From: Chrysochromulina tobinii
Taxonomy: Eukaryota > Haptophyta > Prymnesiales > Chrysochromulinaceae
Length of the DNA stretch: 18,601 nt
NCBI GenBank assembly: GCA_001275005.1
Contig: JWZX01001557.1
Span: forward strand, 1-18,601
Direction of reading: 5' to 3'
The notes beneath the pieces were generated by a model. That model was not told the DNA's origin. It worked only from the letters and a program-made list of their open reading frames with translations, and searched no databases. This document shows positions 8,083 through 16,574 of the stretch, one piece after another. How positions within the stretch are numbered: the stretch's first letter is position 1; every line of letters begins with the position of its first letter. The position numbers and the translations under genes are program-made.

Positions 8083-10818
8083 TTACTGCGGGTAGGCCTC
8101 GATGATGGAAGCATGGCCGATGCCGCCGTCGGCGCACGCGGCGGTGATGCCGTACTTCTTGCCCTCCCGTAGCAGCCGGTTCGCGACGGTGGTGACGAGG
8201 CGAGCGCCGGTGGCGCCGAAGGGATGACCGATCGAGAGGGAGCCACCGTGAATGTTGAACTTGTCCATGGGGATCTGCGGGAGGAGGACGAGGGGCGAGC
8301 AGAGGGGTGATCAGAGGGGTGATCAGAGGGGTGATCAGACGCAATCAGACGCAATCAGACGCAATCAGACGCAATCAGATGCAATCAGATGCAATCAGAT
8401 GGGTGATCAGAGGGGTGATCAGAGGGGTGATTCTGATCAAATGCCCCTATTTGCATGCAGGGATCCTCTCATGGTCCCCTTCTTTGCACACCTCGCCCGC
8501 CTTCTGCTTGCCGCCCATGCGCTCGTCGTAGAAGGTCTGCGAGTTGAGTGCCTTCACATTGGCGAGCACCTGATGAGGGAGGCAATCAGGCGGGCTCAGT
8601 AGTGACCATCACTCGGGCACTCGAAGGCATGCCTATCCGAGCCTATCGGAGGTCATCGGAGGTGATCGGAGGTCGTCGGAGGTCGTCGGAGGTCGTCGGA
8701 GGTCATCGGAGGTCGTCAGTGGCCATCATCGGCACCTGGCCAGCGAAGGCTTCGTGGAACTCGATCACGTCCATATCGCTCAGCTTGAGGCCCGCCATGG
8801 TGAGCACCTGATGAGGGAGGCCATCAGGGAGGCGATTAGGGAGGCGATTAGGGAGGCAATTAGGGAGGCAATTAGGGAGGCAATCAGGGAGGCAATTAGG
8901 GAGGCCATCAGGCGTCGGCAGCTTCCGCTCGCGCCGCGCCGTCGTGGGCACCTTGTCGGTCGCGTACGCCGGTCCGAGGAGCATTTCGTCAAACGGATCG
9001 CACGAGACGAAGGTCCACTCGCGCAGGTACGCCTTCGGCTTGTACCTGCCGGAGGGCGAGGCGCCGTGGTGAGCACTGGCACTGGCATGCAATGAGCACT
9101 CGCGCAGGTACAAGCCTTTGGCTAGTACCTGCGGAGGAGGGCGTCGTCGTGGGCGCCATGAGCAGGGGGCTCATCAGGCGCCAATCAGCTCACGTCGGGC
9201 TGAGATGAGGCAGGCCATCAGGGCTGATGAGGCAGGCAATCAGGGCGTGTGTACCCAAGCTGCAGCGCCTTGTCCTCCGACATGATGAGGCAGGCCGACG
9301 CGCCGTCAGTCAAGAAGGAGGCGTTGGCCGCCGTTACGGATCCGTGAGGCTTGACGAAGGCCTGTGAACGGTCGAGGGTCATCAATTGGCAATCAGAAGC
9401 AATCAGAAGCAATCAGAAGCAATCAGAAGCAATCAGAAGCAATCACCGGCTTCAAGGACGAGAGCTTCTCGAGGGTCATCAATTGGCAATCAGAAGCAAT
9501 CAGAAGCAATCAGCGGCCATCACCGGCTTCAAGGACGAGAGCTTCTCGAGGGTCGAGTCCGCTCGTGCGCCCGTCTCGACGCGCGACCCCTCGTACAGGA
9601 GCACCTCCTGGTCGTAGATGCCGTCCGCGTGTGCCTGCGAGAGAGAGAAAGCAGACAGGTAGAGATAGCAGTGAGGCAATTAGAGGCAATTAGCAGGTAG
9701 AGGCAATTAGAGGCAATTAGAGGCAATTAGCAATTAGAGGCAATTAGAGGCAATTCGAGCAGAGAGAGAGCAGTGAGGCAATTGATCATGGTCACTCATC
9801 GGCACTCAACGGCCATCACCTTGGCGGCCATCAGGTGGGAGCGAAGGAACCAGAAGCCATCAGAAGCCATCAGAAGCCATCAACGGCCATCACCTTGGCG
9901 GCCATCAGGTGGGAGCGAAGGAACCAGAAGCCATCAGAAGCCATCAGAAGCCATCAACGGCCATCACCTTGGCGGCCATCAGGTGGGAGCGCAGCGCGAA
10001 GGAATCCTGCTCGTGTCTCGAGACTCCAAACTTGTCGGCGAGCCGGTCGGCCGAGTGGCCCATCACCTCGCCCGTGATGAAGTTCGCAATCGCGGGCGCC
10101 TCCGGCGTCAGGTCCTTGAGCGTTAAGCCCTTGAGGAGCCCGAGCATCTTCGAGGTGGACTTGATCTTGCCTACACGCGCAGGGGCCGTCGGGGAGATCA
10201 TCCGGTCAGAGTGGGCATCCTCGGGGATCATCAGGGATCATCAGTGGCCGTCGGAGGCCAATCAGAGCCCATCAGCGGCGCACGGGAGGCGAGCATGCGT
10301 TCGCGGAGGGGCTTCGAGAACTTAATCGGGACGTCGGACATGGTCTCGACGCCGCCGGCGATCACGACGTCGGCCTGGCCAGTCTGGATCAGGTTGATGC
10401 CCGAGCATATCGCCTGGTTCGACGAGATGCAAGCCTGGGTCACCGTGTGCGAGGGAACCTCCCGCGGAATGCCCGCAGCGAGGCCGGCGTCGCGCGCGAT
10501 GTTCTGGTTCTTGACCTCCTGGATGACGGTGCCCATGATCACGTAGTCAAGCGACTTGGGACCGACGCCCGTCTTGGTCAGCAGGCCGGTGAGCGCCAAG
10601 CGCGCGAGGTCGTAGGCGACCAGCTTGTTGTAGACGGTGCCCGACGGCTGGAACGGGAGGCGGCAGCCGTCGACGAGGACGACGTTCTTGAGCGAGCGGA
10701 AGGCCGACCTGGGGCAGGCGGTGAGAGGCAGGTCAATGGATGCTGGGTGCAGCAGGGCGCAAGTTTCGCCTCGGTGGCGATGGTGGGGCGCGGTCGGCGA
10801 CTGCGTTTACTTGGCCAT
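8083..10818 (-). CDS. HADHB: Trifunctional enzyme beta subunit, 3-ketoacyl-CoA thiolase
   Basis: Catalyses the last step of long-chain fatty-acid beta-oxidation: thiolytic cleavage of 3-ketoacyl-CoA, normally in the mitochondrial trifunctional complex. Exons on the minus strand: 10811-10818, 10284-10708, 9968-10170, 9524-9634, 9255-9361, 8952-9045, 8736-8807, 8492-8569 and 8083-8274 (1290 nt, 429 aa, all junctions in frame). Residues match the family: NVVLVDG near the start, GTVIQEV, the acyl-accepting Cys96 in [32 protein letters not shown], the beta-subunit FHEAF (His334), GHPFGATG (His383) and the second catalytic Cys413 in AACADGG. The C-terminus is AYPQ, not a peroxisomal signal. The first coding exon in this model is only 8 nt; an in-frame upstream ATG at 10914 would add a basic 32-residue leader that could be the mitochondrial presequence. 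No alpha-subunit gene is in the window. Confidence 0.93.
8275..8491 (-). repeat. Thiolase intron 8: decamer array in antisense on the plus strand
   Basis: Read on the gene strand, this 217-bp intron holds a TCTGATTGCG/TCTGATTGCA array (plus-strand GCAATCAGA at about 8340-8400), flanked by runs of CCCCTCTGATCA. Donor GAG|GTGTGC and acceptor CCGCAG|ATCCC keep the frame. Confidence 0.75.
8640..8735 (-). repeat. 10-bp array GGTCGTCGGA in thiolase intron 7
   Basis: GGTCATCGGA / GGTCGTCGGA / GGTGATCGGA units repeat about eight times on the plus strand, i.e. TCCGACGACC on the gene strand. It is a local variant of the intronic 10-mer family, inside the 8570-8735 intron. Confidence 0.75.
8808..8951 (-). 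repeat. Thiolase intron 6: GAGGCAATTAGG array
   Basis: The plus strand reads GGGAGGCAATTAGGGAGGC repeatedly from about 8810 to 8910, so the gene strand reads CCTAATTGCCTCC. The same decamer dominates the ligase introns but on the opposite chromosomal strand, so its orientation follows the host gene. The gene-strand 3' end is CTCCCTCATCAG|GTG. Confidence 0.8.
9362..9523 (-). repeat. Thiolase intron 4 with copy of exon end
   Basis: Contains runs of AGAAGCAATC (gene strand TGATTGCTTC) and, at about 9446-9480, a copy of the preceding exon's end: the codons for LEKLSSLKP followed by the donor GTGATTGC. The true exon copy is at 9524-9555. The gene-strand 3' end of the intron also carries CAATTGATGACCCTCGA, a fragment of the same unit. 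Confidence 0.75.
9635..9967 (-). repeat. Thiolase intron 3: decamer array and 74-bp exon-end repeat
   Basis: This is the longest thiolase intron (333 bp). The right half has a 74-bp unit containing CACCTTGGCGGCCATCAGGT at 9817, 9891 and 9965; the 9965 copy is the real end of the MAAK exon with its donor. The other copies are intronic duplicates, each carrying exon end plus donor. The left half holds GAGGCAATTA units (gene strand TAATTGCCTC). Confidence 0.8.
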
Positions 10819-11044
10819 GTCGCAAAAGCTTGATGTAATCAACTTCTTGATACCACGGGGACCAGCGACGCCGCCCACGACAGCGCTTTTTGACACTCTC
10901 AGCTCATGCGTCATATGCAACACAAACCTCGAACGAACGCTCCATGCAGCAATACCAGCTATGCCGAGATGGCCATATGAACGTGAACGTGAAGTTACAA
11001 TAGTACCAACTAAGGCTACAACAGCCCGCTCACAAGCCACGTGC
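10819..11044 (-). promoter_or_regulatory. Upstream region of thiolase gene / 3' end of lumen-protein gene
   Basis: 226 bp between the thiolase start codon used here and the lumen-protein stop codon, both on the minus strand. It is visibly richer in A and T than the coding DNA around it. It must hold the 3' UTR of one gene and the promoter and 5' UTR (or the alternative 32-codon leader) of the other. No repeated motif was seen. Confidence 0.4.
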
Positions 11045-11680
11045 TCAAAAGGTTCCATCGCCGTACATCTTGGGCGGCATCCCGACGTCCGCGGGCGGCG
11101 CAAACCACGGCGAGCCACCGGTCGCAGCGCCGGTCGCGCGCGGGTCGTACTTGGGCGCGGGAGTGCCCACGGGCCGCAGCTTGTCCTTGTAGCTGCTCTT
11201 GGCCTTCAGGTTGAAATTCCACGCGTACGGCACGCCCTCGTTCTCCAAGATGCGCACCACCCACACCGGCGAGCTCCACGAGTTGCTCACCTCCACCGGC
11301 CAGCCCTTGCCGATGCGCACCGACTTGCCACCAATGATGGCGTATGCCTCGTTGCCCATGGGCGGCTGGAAGACGACGCCCTCGACCTTCTTGTCCTTGA
11401 TGGCCTTGAGAAAGTCGGGGTAGGGCATGGAGTTTTCGGGCGCGTCCTCGAGGCCGTTGAAGTCGGGGCGGCCATAAGGGTTGCAGCCGAAGCCCAGGCA
11501 CGTGGCGCCCAGAGCGCCACCCTCCGAAAGCTGATCCGCGTGCGACGGGCGCGCAACGAAGGCGATGGCGCCCGCCGCGAACGAGCCGAGAGCTGCACGG
11601 CGCCCGCTGATCGGCGGGGTCGGGCGCAATGCAGCCGCCGCGACTAGGAGCGCCGACTGAAGGAAGAGGAATCTCATCAT
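11045..11680 (-). CDS. Thylakoid-lumen protein, FtsH N-terminal-domain-like
   Basis: A 211-aa intronless frame with a three-part leader. Residues 1-17 (MMRFLFLQSALLVAAAA) look like a signal peptide, 18-26 like a short transit region, and 27-48 like a twin-arginine lumen signal: RRAALG, a hydrophobic stretch, then SHA before the likely cleavage at D49. This fits import into a complex plastid and the thylakoid lumen. The mature part has TCLGFGCNPYG with two cysteines, then MPYPDFLKAIKDKKVEGVVF and a beta-rich segment. The latter resembles the extra-membrane N-terminal domain of FtsH proteases, which faces the lumen; no AAA or protease domain follows. That likeness is my inference and is moderate. 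The start is the first of two adjacent ATGs; an upstream extension of the frame would hide the signal peptide. It is divergent from the RCC1-like gene. Confidence 0.75.
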   Translation of the reverse strand: MMRFLFLQSALLVAAAALRPTPPISGRRAALGSFAAGAIAFVARPSHADQLSEGGALGATCLGFGCNPYGRPDFNGLEDAPENSMPYPDFLKAIKDKKVEGVVFQPPMGNEAYAIIGGKSVRIGKGWPVEVSNSWSSPVWVVRILENEGVPYAWNFNLKAKSSYKDKLRPVGTPAPKYDPRATGAATGGSPWFAPPADVGMPPKMYGDGTF

Positions 11681-11780
11681 TTGAGGAATCTCGTTACAAT
11701 TGTACCGTATGCTGCTGCTGATGAGAAGTCCATCATACGAAACCAATTTCGGTGCTCGGCACGACGAGGCGCTCTACGCA
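11681..11780. promoter_or_regulatory. Short divergent promoter region
   Basis: Only 100 bp separate the two chosen divergent start codons, of the lumen protein (-) and the RCC1-like membrane protein (+). Any core promoters must overlap here or lie inside the 5' ends. If the RCC1-like protein starts at 11709 the gap shrinks to 28 bp; if at 11832 it grows to 151 bp. Confidence 0.35.
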
Positions 11781-14700
11781 ATGTCGCTGTCTTTCGGAGC
11801 CCAAACATGCCCGAAACGGCACTTCTATTTCATGGGCTCTGTGGCCTTCGTCATGCTCTTCTTCCCGTTGAGTGCCATGGCACCGACACGGCCCGATGGC
11901 AAAGGGGCTGGTGCGCATCGGGTGGTTTCCGTGCCGACGCCGCCGCCGCCTCCGCTGCCTTCGCCCCCTCCTCTGCGCCCGCGCCCGCCGCTACCGCCAC
12001 CCCTGCCGCCGCTTGCGCCACCCCCATCGATGCTCCGACCCAAGCCGCCACGGCACCTTTCGGACCCCACGCCGCCGTCTGCAACCTCTCCGCCACCGAC
12101 ACCGTTGACCCCGCTGAGGCCGTTGCCACCGCTGTGTCCGCCGCCGCCGCCTCCACCGCCACCATCACCAGCGCCACTGCCACTGCCGCCGCCTTCGCCG
12201 CTGCCATGGCTATCGCCACCGCCGCGATCTCCCCCGATCTCGTCGACTCGCTCTCCTTTGCCGGAGCCCTCACCTCCGCCGATGCTGCAGCCGCCCCCAC
12301 CCTCGAACCCCTCACCTTCCAAGGAGCTTATCGTGAGGCATGGACGGCAACTCACAAGCCACTCTGACTTGTTGGCGCTCGGACTATACCACACGTGCGC
12401 GTACGTGACGGCCAGCGCGCTCCTCAAGTGCTGGGGACAGAACGCACTCGACCAGCTCGGTGACGGCACGACGACCGATCGCTACACCCCGACCACGATC
12501 GACGTCGGCGGCGCCGTCGGGCTGCTGGCGCTCGGAAGCTACCACGCGTGCGCGTACCTGACGGCCAGCGCGCTCCTCAAGTGCTGGGGTGCCAACAGCA
12601 ACGGCCAGCTCGGCGACGGCACGACGATCAGTCGCGCCACCCCGACCACGATCTACGTCGGCGGCGCCGTCGGGCTGCTGGCGCTCGGATCCTACCACAC
12701 GTGCGCGTACGTGACAGCCAGCGCGCGCCTCAAGTGCTGGGGCTGGAACGTCAACGGCGAGCTCGGCGACGGCACGACGGCCTATCGCTACACCCCGACC
12801 ACGATCAACGTCGGCGGCGCCGTCGGGCTGCTGGCGCTCGGAGGCGGTCACACGTGCGCGTACGTGACGGTCAGTGCGCTCCTCAAGTGCTGGGGCTACA
12901 ACGGCCGCGGCGCGCTCGGCGACGGCACGACGACCGATCGCGCCACCCCGACCACGATCGACGTCGGCGGCGCCGTCGGGCTGCTGGCGCTCGGTTACTG
13001 GCACACGTGCGCGTACGTGACGGCCAGCACGCTCCTCAAGTGCTGGGGCTCCAACGAATACGGCCAGCTCGGCGACAGCACGACGACCCAACGCTCCACC
13101 CCGACCACGATCAATGTCGGCGGCGCCGTCGGGCTGCTGGCGCTCGGGACCTACCACACGTGCGCGTACGTGACGGCCAGCGCGCTCCTCAAGTGCTGGG
13201 GCTCCAACGGCAACGGCATGCTCGGCGACGGCACGACGACCAATCGCGCCGCCCCGACCACGATCAACGTCGGCGGCGCCGTCGGGCTGCTGGCGCTCGG
13301 AGAGTCCCACACGTGCGCGTACGTGACGAACAGCACGCTCCTCAAGTGCTGGGGCTCCAACTACTACGGCCAGCTCGGCGACGGCACGACGACTGATCGC
13401 ATCAGCCCCACCTTGTTTCCAGGGCTAGCCCTTCCTCCACCCTCGCCGCCGCCGCCGCCCTCGCCGCCGCTGCCCTCGCCGCCCCCGCCCTCGCCGCCGC
13501 CGCCCTCGCCGCCGCCCTCGCCCCCCGACCTCATCCTCGTCCCGACAACCATCTTTGCCAACGTCGCCGCCGCCATCACCCTCTTCGGCAACGCGCTGAC
13601 CGATGGCGCGACGTGCGCCTTCCTTCCCTCGGGCAACGCCACGTGCGCGGGCGCCGCGGCCCGCGGGCTCTTCCCGACCGGCGGCGTGCTCTCGGGCGGC
13701 TCACTCCCCGTGCGCCTCGATGGCCCGATGATCTACAAGCTCTGCGCCGCGCCGGCCGGCTCGCCCGCCAGCCTCGACGCTCACTTCACGTACGTGAGCT
13801 CCGTACGGCTCTTCGTTGCATCCTCGCTCTCTTCTGCCTCGCCACCGCCCAGCCCTCTGTCGAGCTTGTTGCCCCCATCAACCTTACCACCTCCACCACC
13901 TACACCACCTCCACCACCTCCACCACCATCTCCGCCGCCGCCATCACCGCCACCACCCTCACCCTCGCCGCCGCCGCCCTCGCCCTCGCCGCCGGCGATG
14001 AGCGTCATCGGTTTCACCCTCGAGCTCGGCGGCGACGTCTCCTCGTTCACCCCGAGCGTGCAAGCCGAGATCAGTAGCGCGATCGCGGCTCAGGCGAGCG
14101 TCGACCCATCGGCGGTGGAGTTGGCCATATCGCCGGGCAGCGTCATCGTCGACGTCAGCATCCAGACGACCACAGCGATGGCGACCTCGGTGCAGTCGAC
14201 GATGGCCAGCGCGACGAGCAGCCCGAGCAGCGCGACCGCCATGCTCGCGAGCGTCAATGGCGTCTCGATTGCCGTGCTGTTCGTGACGCCACCCACCGTC
14301 GCGGACGTCCCACCACCGCCTCCGCCTTCACCATTGCCTCCTCTACCCGTATCAGCCATGTCGAGCGGTGCATTTGGAGTTGAGACGAGCGGCTCCATGG
14401 GCGTCGTCATCGGCGTCATCGTCGGCGTCATCATCGCTCTTGTCCTCGCCCTGGTTATCATGCACCGTCGTCGCCGCAAAATGCGCCGCAAGAAGGCCCA
14501 TGAGCCTCCACCCCTGCAAAGGCCCACAACCGAGGCCCATGAGCCCCAACCCGCGGTCGCGACGGCGGCTCCGGAGCTCAACCCCGAGCTCACCCCCGCG
14601 GCCCCCGAGAAGCGGCCCATCACCCTCGAAATCTCGTCAGCCGAGCCCGCGGTCGAGACGGAGTCGCAGTCCGTGCTCGTGCCGAGTTTGCCGGACCTCA

Positions 14701-15311
14701 AGATCCCGATCGCAACGGCGGCCCCCAATCCCACCCTTGGGCAGCGCCACGCTATCGGCAGCAGCGTGTACGTAAAGCGCAGCAACGAAGAGGAGACTCT
14801 CGCATATGTGAAGGAGTACGATGCGGAGAAGTCCCTCTACACGGTAGAGCTCGAAAAGGTTGGCTCTGGGAAGGCAAAGACGTACCGCGACAAAGATATG
14901 CGAGCGTCCAAGAACATGCTCGAGGGGCTTCTGTACTCTGTACGCGCAACCCTCTTCACTCTCCAGGCCGCCCAAGAGCCCGAACCTGCGGAGGAGGCGG
15001 CGCAGGCTGTTGAGGAGGCTGCCAGGGCGGCAGCGGAGGAGACGGCGCAGGCTGCGGAGGCTGCCAGGGCGGCTGCGGAGGAGGCGGCCCAGGCTGCTGT
15101 GGCTGCTAGTGTGGCTGCGGAGGAGGCGGCGCAGGCTGCTGAGGCTGACAGGGTGCAGGTGCTGGAGCCCTCTGTGCCATCGACCGCTGTACGCATGGTG
15201 GACGAGCTTCGAAACCGGCGCTCAACCTTCATTTTCCCTCGTAATGCTGTTCCGGCCACTACCTTCACCAATGTGAATGATGTCACCAGGGGGCAAAAAG
15301 TACGGCTTTAA
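11781..15311 (+). CDS. RCC1-repeat single-pass membrane protein
   Basis: An intronless 1176-aa frame. Order: signal peptide (basic PKRH then MGSVAFVMLFFPLSAMA); Pro/Ser-rich linker (about 55-190); seven 51-residue RCC1-like repeats (about 197-545, each with HTCAY, LKCWG and LGDGTTT); a second Pro-rich linker; a Cys-containing beta-rich domain (about 590-670, TIG-like at best); a third Pro-rich linker; a SEA-like domain starting VIGFTLELGGDVSSF; transmembrane helix about 872-893 followed by an Arg/Lys cluster; then a cytoplasmic tail with an SH3/Tudor-like domain (GSSVYVKRS to RDKDMR) and an Ala/Glu-rich coiled coil. The repeats should fold as an extracellular seven-bladed propeller; the two cysteines per blade suit a secreted setting. 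Ligand unknown. The start could also be 11709 or 11832. Its tail is paralogous to the convergent TIR protein. Confidence 0.82.
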   Translation: MSLSFGAQTCPKRHFYFMGSVAFVMLFFPLSAMAPTRPDGKGAGAHRVVSVPTPPPPPLPSPPPLRPRPPLPPPLPPLAPPPSMLRPKPPRHLSDPTPPSATSPPPTPLTPLRPLPPLCPPPPPPPPPSPAPLPLPPPSPLPWLSPPPRSPPISSTRSPLPEPSPPPMLQPPPPSNPSPSKELIVRHGRQLTSHSDLLALGLYHTCAYVTASALLKCWGQNALDQLGDGTTTDRYTPTTIDVGGAVGLLALGSYHACAYLTASALLKCWGANSNGQLGDGTTISRATPTTIYVGGAVGLLALGSYHTCAYVTASARLKCWGWNVNGELGDGTTAYRYTPTTINVGGAVGLLALGGGHTCAYVTVSALLKCWGYNGRGALGDGTTTDRATPTTIDVGGAVGLLALGYWHTCAYVTASTLLKCWGSNEYGQLGDSTTTQRSTPTTINVGGAVGLLALGTYHTCAYVTASALLKCWGSNGNGMLGDGTTTNRAAPTTINVGGAVGLLALGESHTCAYVTNSTLLKCWGSNYYGQLGDGTTTDRISPTLFPGLALPPPSPPPPPSPPLPSPPPPSPPPPSPPPSPPDLILVPTTIFANVAAAITLFGNALTDGATCAFLPSGNATCAGAAARGLFPTGGVLSGGSLPVRLDGPMIYKLCAAPAGSPASLDAHFTYVSSVRLFVASSLSSASPPPSPLSSLLPPSTLPPPPPTPPPPPPPPSPPPPSPPPPSPSPPPPSPSPPAMSVIGFTLELGGDVSSFTPSVQAEISSAIAAQASVDPSAVELAISPGSVIVDVSIQTTTAMATSVQSTMASATSSPSSATAMLASVNGVSIAVLFVTPPTVADVPPPPPPSPLPPLPVSAMSSGAFGVETSGSMGVVIGVIVGVIIALVLALVIMHRRRRKMRRKKAHEPPPLQRPTTEAHEPQPAVATAAPELNPELTPAAPEKRPITLEISSAEPAVETESQSVLVPSLPDLKIPIATAAPNPTLGQRHAIGSSVYVKRSNEEETLAYVKEYDAEKSLYTVELEKVGSGKAKTYRDKDMRASKNMLEGLLYSVRATLFTLQAAQEPEPAEEAAQAVEEAARAAAEETAQAAEAARAAAEEAAQAAVAASVAAEEAAQAAEADRVQVLEPSVPSTAVRMVDELRNRRSTFIFPRNAVPATTFTNVNDVTRGQKVRL
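12369..13425 (+). repeat. 153-bp tandem repeat, seven RCC1 blades
   Basis: CTGCTGGCGCTCGG and the rest of the 153-bp unit recur seven times with only scattered differences, mainly in the tips of the blades (positions after LALG, after CWG, and around TTT.R). Near-identity at DNA level, including silent sites, points to recent expansion or gene conversion of the whole propeller. Confidence 0.9.
14608..15260 (+). repeat. Left arm of a long inverted paralogous segment
   Basis: It encodes KRPITLEISSAEPAVETE onward through the SH3/Tudor-like domain and coiled coil. The same stretch is on the opposite strand at about 17087-16420 inside and just beyond the TIR-protein gene. Similarity is high at the DNA level, with small indels in the Ala/Glu-rich part. 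Confidence 0.85.
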
Positions 15312-16419
15312 GGGGGTGGTGTTCATGGGTCGTGTATTCTAATGCCGCACGGGGCCCGGGGCGCGTTCGGGGCGGCGGGTTCGGGGCGGGTTCTGGGGCG
15401 GGTTCTGACGCCCCTCTCTCCACGCTCAGTTCGCGACAACCTCGTGCTCAACTCGTCACAGCCGTCCGCCTTCCCGCAGGCACTCTTTGACAAGCATCTC
15501 CTCTTGCCACCGAGGCCTTCGCCCGGGGGCGATCAGGATCCCGCCCTTCCTCGCTCCGAAATCACTGGTCTCGTCGGGTGTCGCTTTCGCGTGGGCACGC
15601 CGCTAGCACGCCGCCGCTGGTGGTAGTAGCTCTCGCGCGCTTTTCGGGTCTCTCGAACGGCCATGAGCTGTCGATACTCGACGGCACCCCCTTCTTGGTG
15701 GTGGCGCGTGCGACTGTTGACCTCGCGGGGGAGGTGAACACTGGCATCCACGATGCTGGGCGCATGCGGGGCGACGCTCAGACCTGAGTGAGTTATTTAT
15801 GCTTATCATTTATCTGATGAGTGATGACGAGCGGAGCTTCAGCTTGTGGCACACAAACCAGTGGCAAACCGGGGCAACCCTAACAGCGTATTGAAGGCGA
15901 CCCCCTGCACCCTGGACGTGCCGCGGTGGCGGGGGGATTTGAAGGCGGGTCGCTGTCCGAGGTCGTCGCGTTGTGTGAGGCGCTCAGAGCGGCGCGGTGG
16001 ACCGAGAGAGACGTCGAGACGAATCCCACCGGATCGGCCCGATCGCGGTGCGTCGTCGCGTCGGTCGTGCTGCGATATATGTGTGTGTGCGCGCGGTGCG
16101 TGTCCCAGTTGACATCACAGATCATACGCATACCCACACCGGTCGAGTTCGCACGCGCCAGCCGCCACGCCTGGCAGCAGCCGCGGCCCGCGCAGGCGGG
16201 CAGCGGTGGCAGCGCCAGCGGCGAGCGCAGGCACGCTCGGCACCCGACCGCCAGCCCACCGGTGCTCGCCACCAGTGGGGGGTCCGCATCCCAGACCAAA
16301 CACAATATCAACCCCCTAACGTGAAGTTCTGATAGTTGCACGTACAGGTACACTCTCTTGCAAAATGCGCCGCGCTGGTAACATCTTTCACCGATTTCGA
16401 GTGAAGTAGTGGCTGGAAC
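15312..16419. other. Convergent spacer without a recognised gene
   Basis: About 1.1 kb between the RCC1-protein stop and the decayed TIR-gene tail. It is GC-rich and carries short open frames on both strands, none with a recognisable domain or signal. Around 15801-15830 it is locally AT-rich (GTTATTTATGCTTATCATTT), which could belong to a 3' end. It contains none of the intronic decamers. Confidence 0.45.
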
Positions 16420-16574
16420 AATGAAGGCAGAGCGCCGTTTTCGAAGCTCGTCCACCGTTCGCACAGCTAGCGCACAGCTAGCGCACAGCTAGCGCACAGC
16501 TAGCGCACAGCGGTCGGCGGCACAGAGGGCTCCAGCACCTGCACCCTGTCAACCTCAGCAGCCTGCGCCGCCTC
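16420..16574 (-). pseudogene. Decayed 3' coding tail of the TIR-protein gene
   Basis: Downstream of the TIR-gene stop the minus strand still matches the last coding part of the sister RCC1 gene (15117 to about 15260): VQVLEPSVP-like codons, then VDELRKRRSAF. Relative to the sister it has a TAG where the sister has GAG (16575-16577), and an 11-bp repeat array that introduces further stops. Its end has diverged. It is probably 3' UTR now. Confidence 0.75.

Noticed and set aside
8252-10126. Open plus-strand frames of 80-138 codons across the thiolase locus
   Set aside because: They are made of the antisense of intronic repeats and thiolase exons, while the minus-strand exons align residue by residue with the thiolase family.
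12384-13310. Long antisense frame through the RCC1 repeats
   Set aside because: It is a shadow of the 153-bp periodic coding sequence: the period is a multiple of three, so an open antisense frame is repeated automatically.
11781-15311. Nuclear RCC1 guanine-nucleotide exchange factor
   Set aside because: The signal peptide, stalk, transmembrane helix and two cysteines per blade point to a cell-surface protein; only the repeat type is shared.
15880-16464. A 194-codon minus-strand frame as a separate gene
   Set aside because: Its start is the decayed tail copied from the receptor family and the rest has no recognisable feature.
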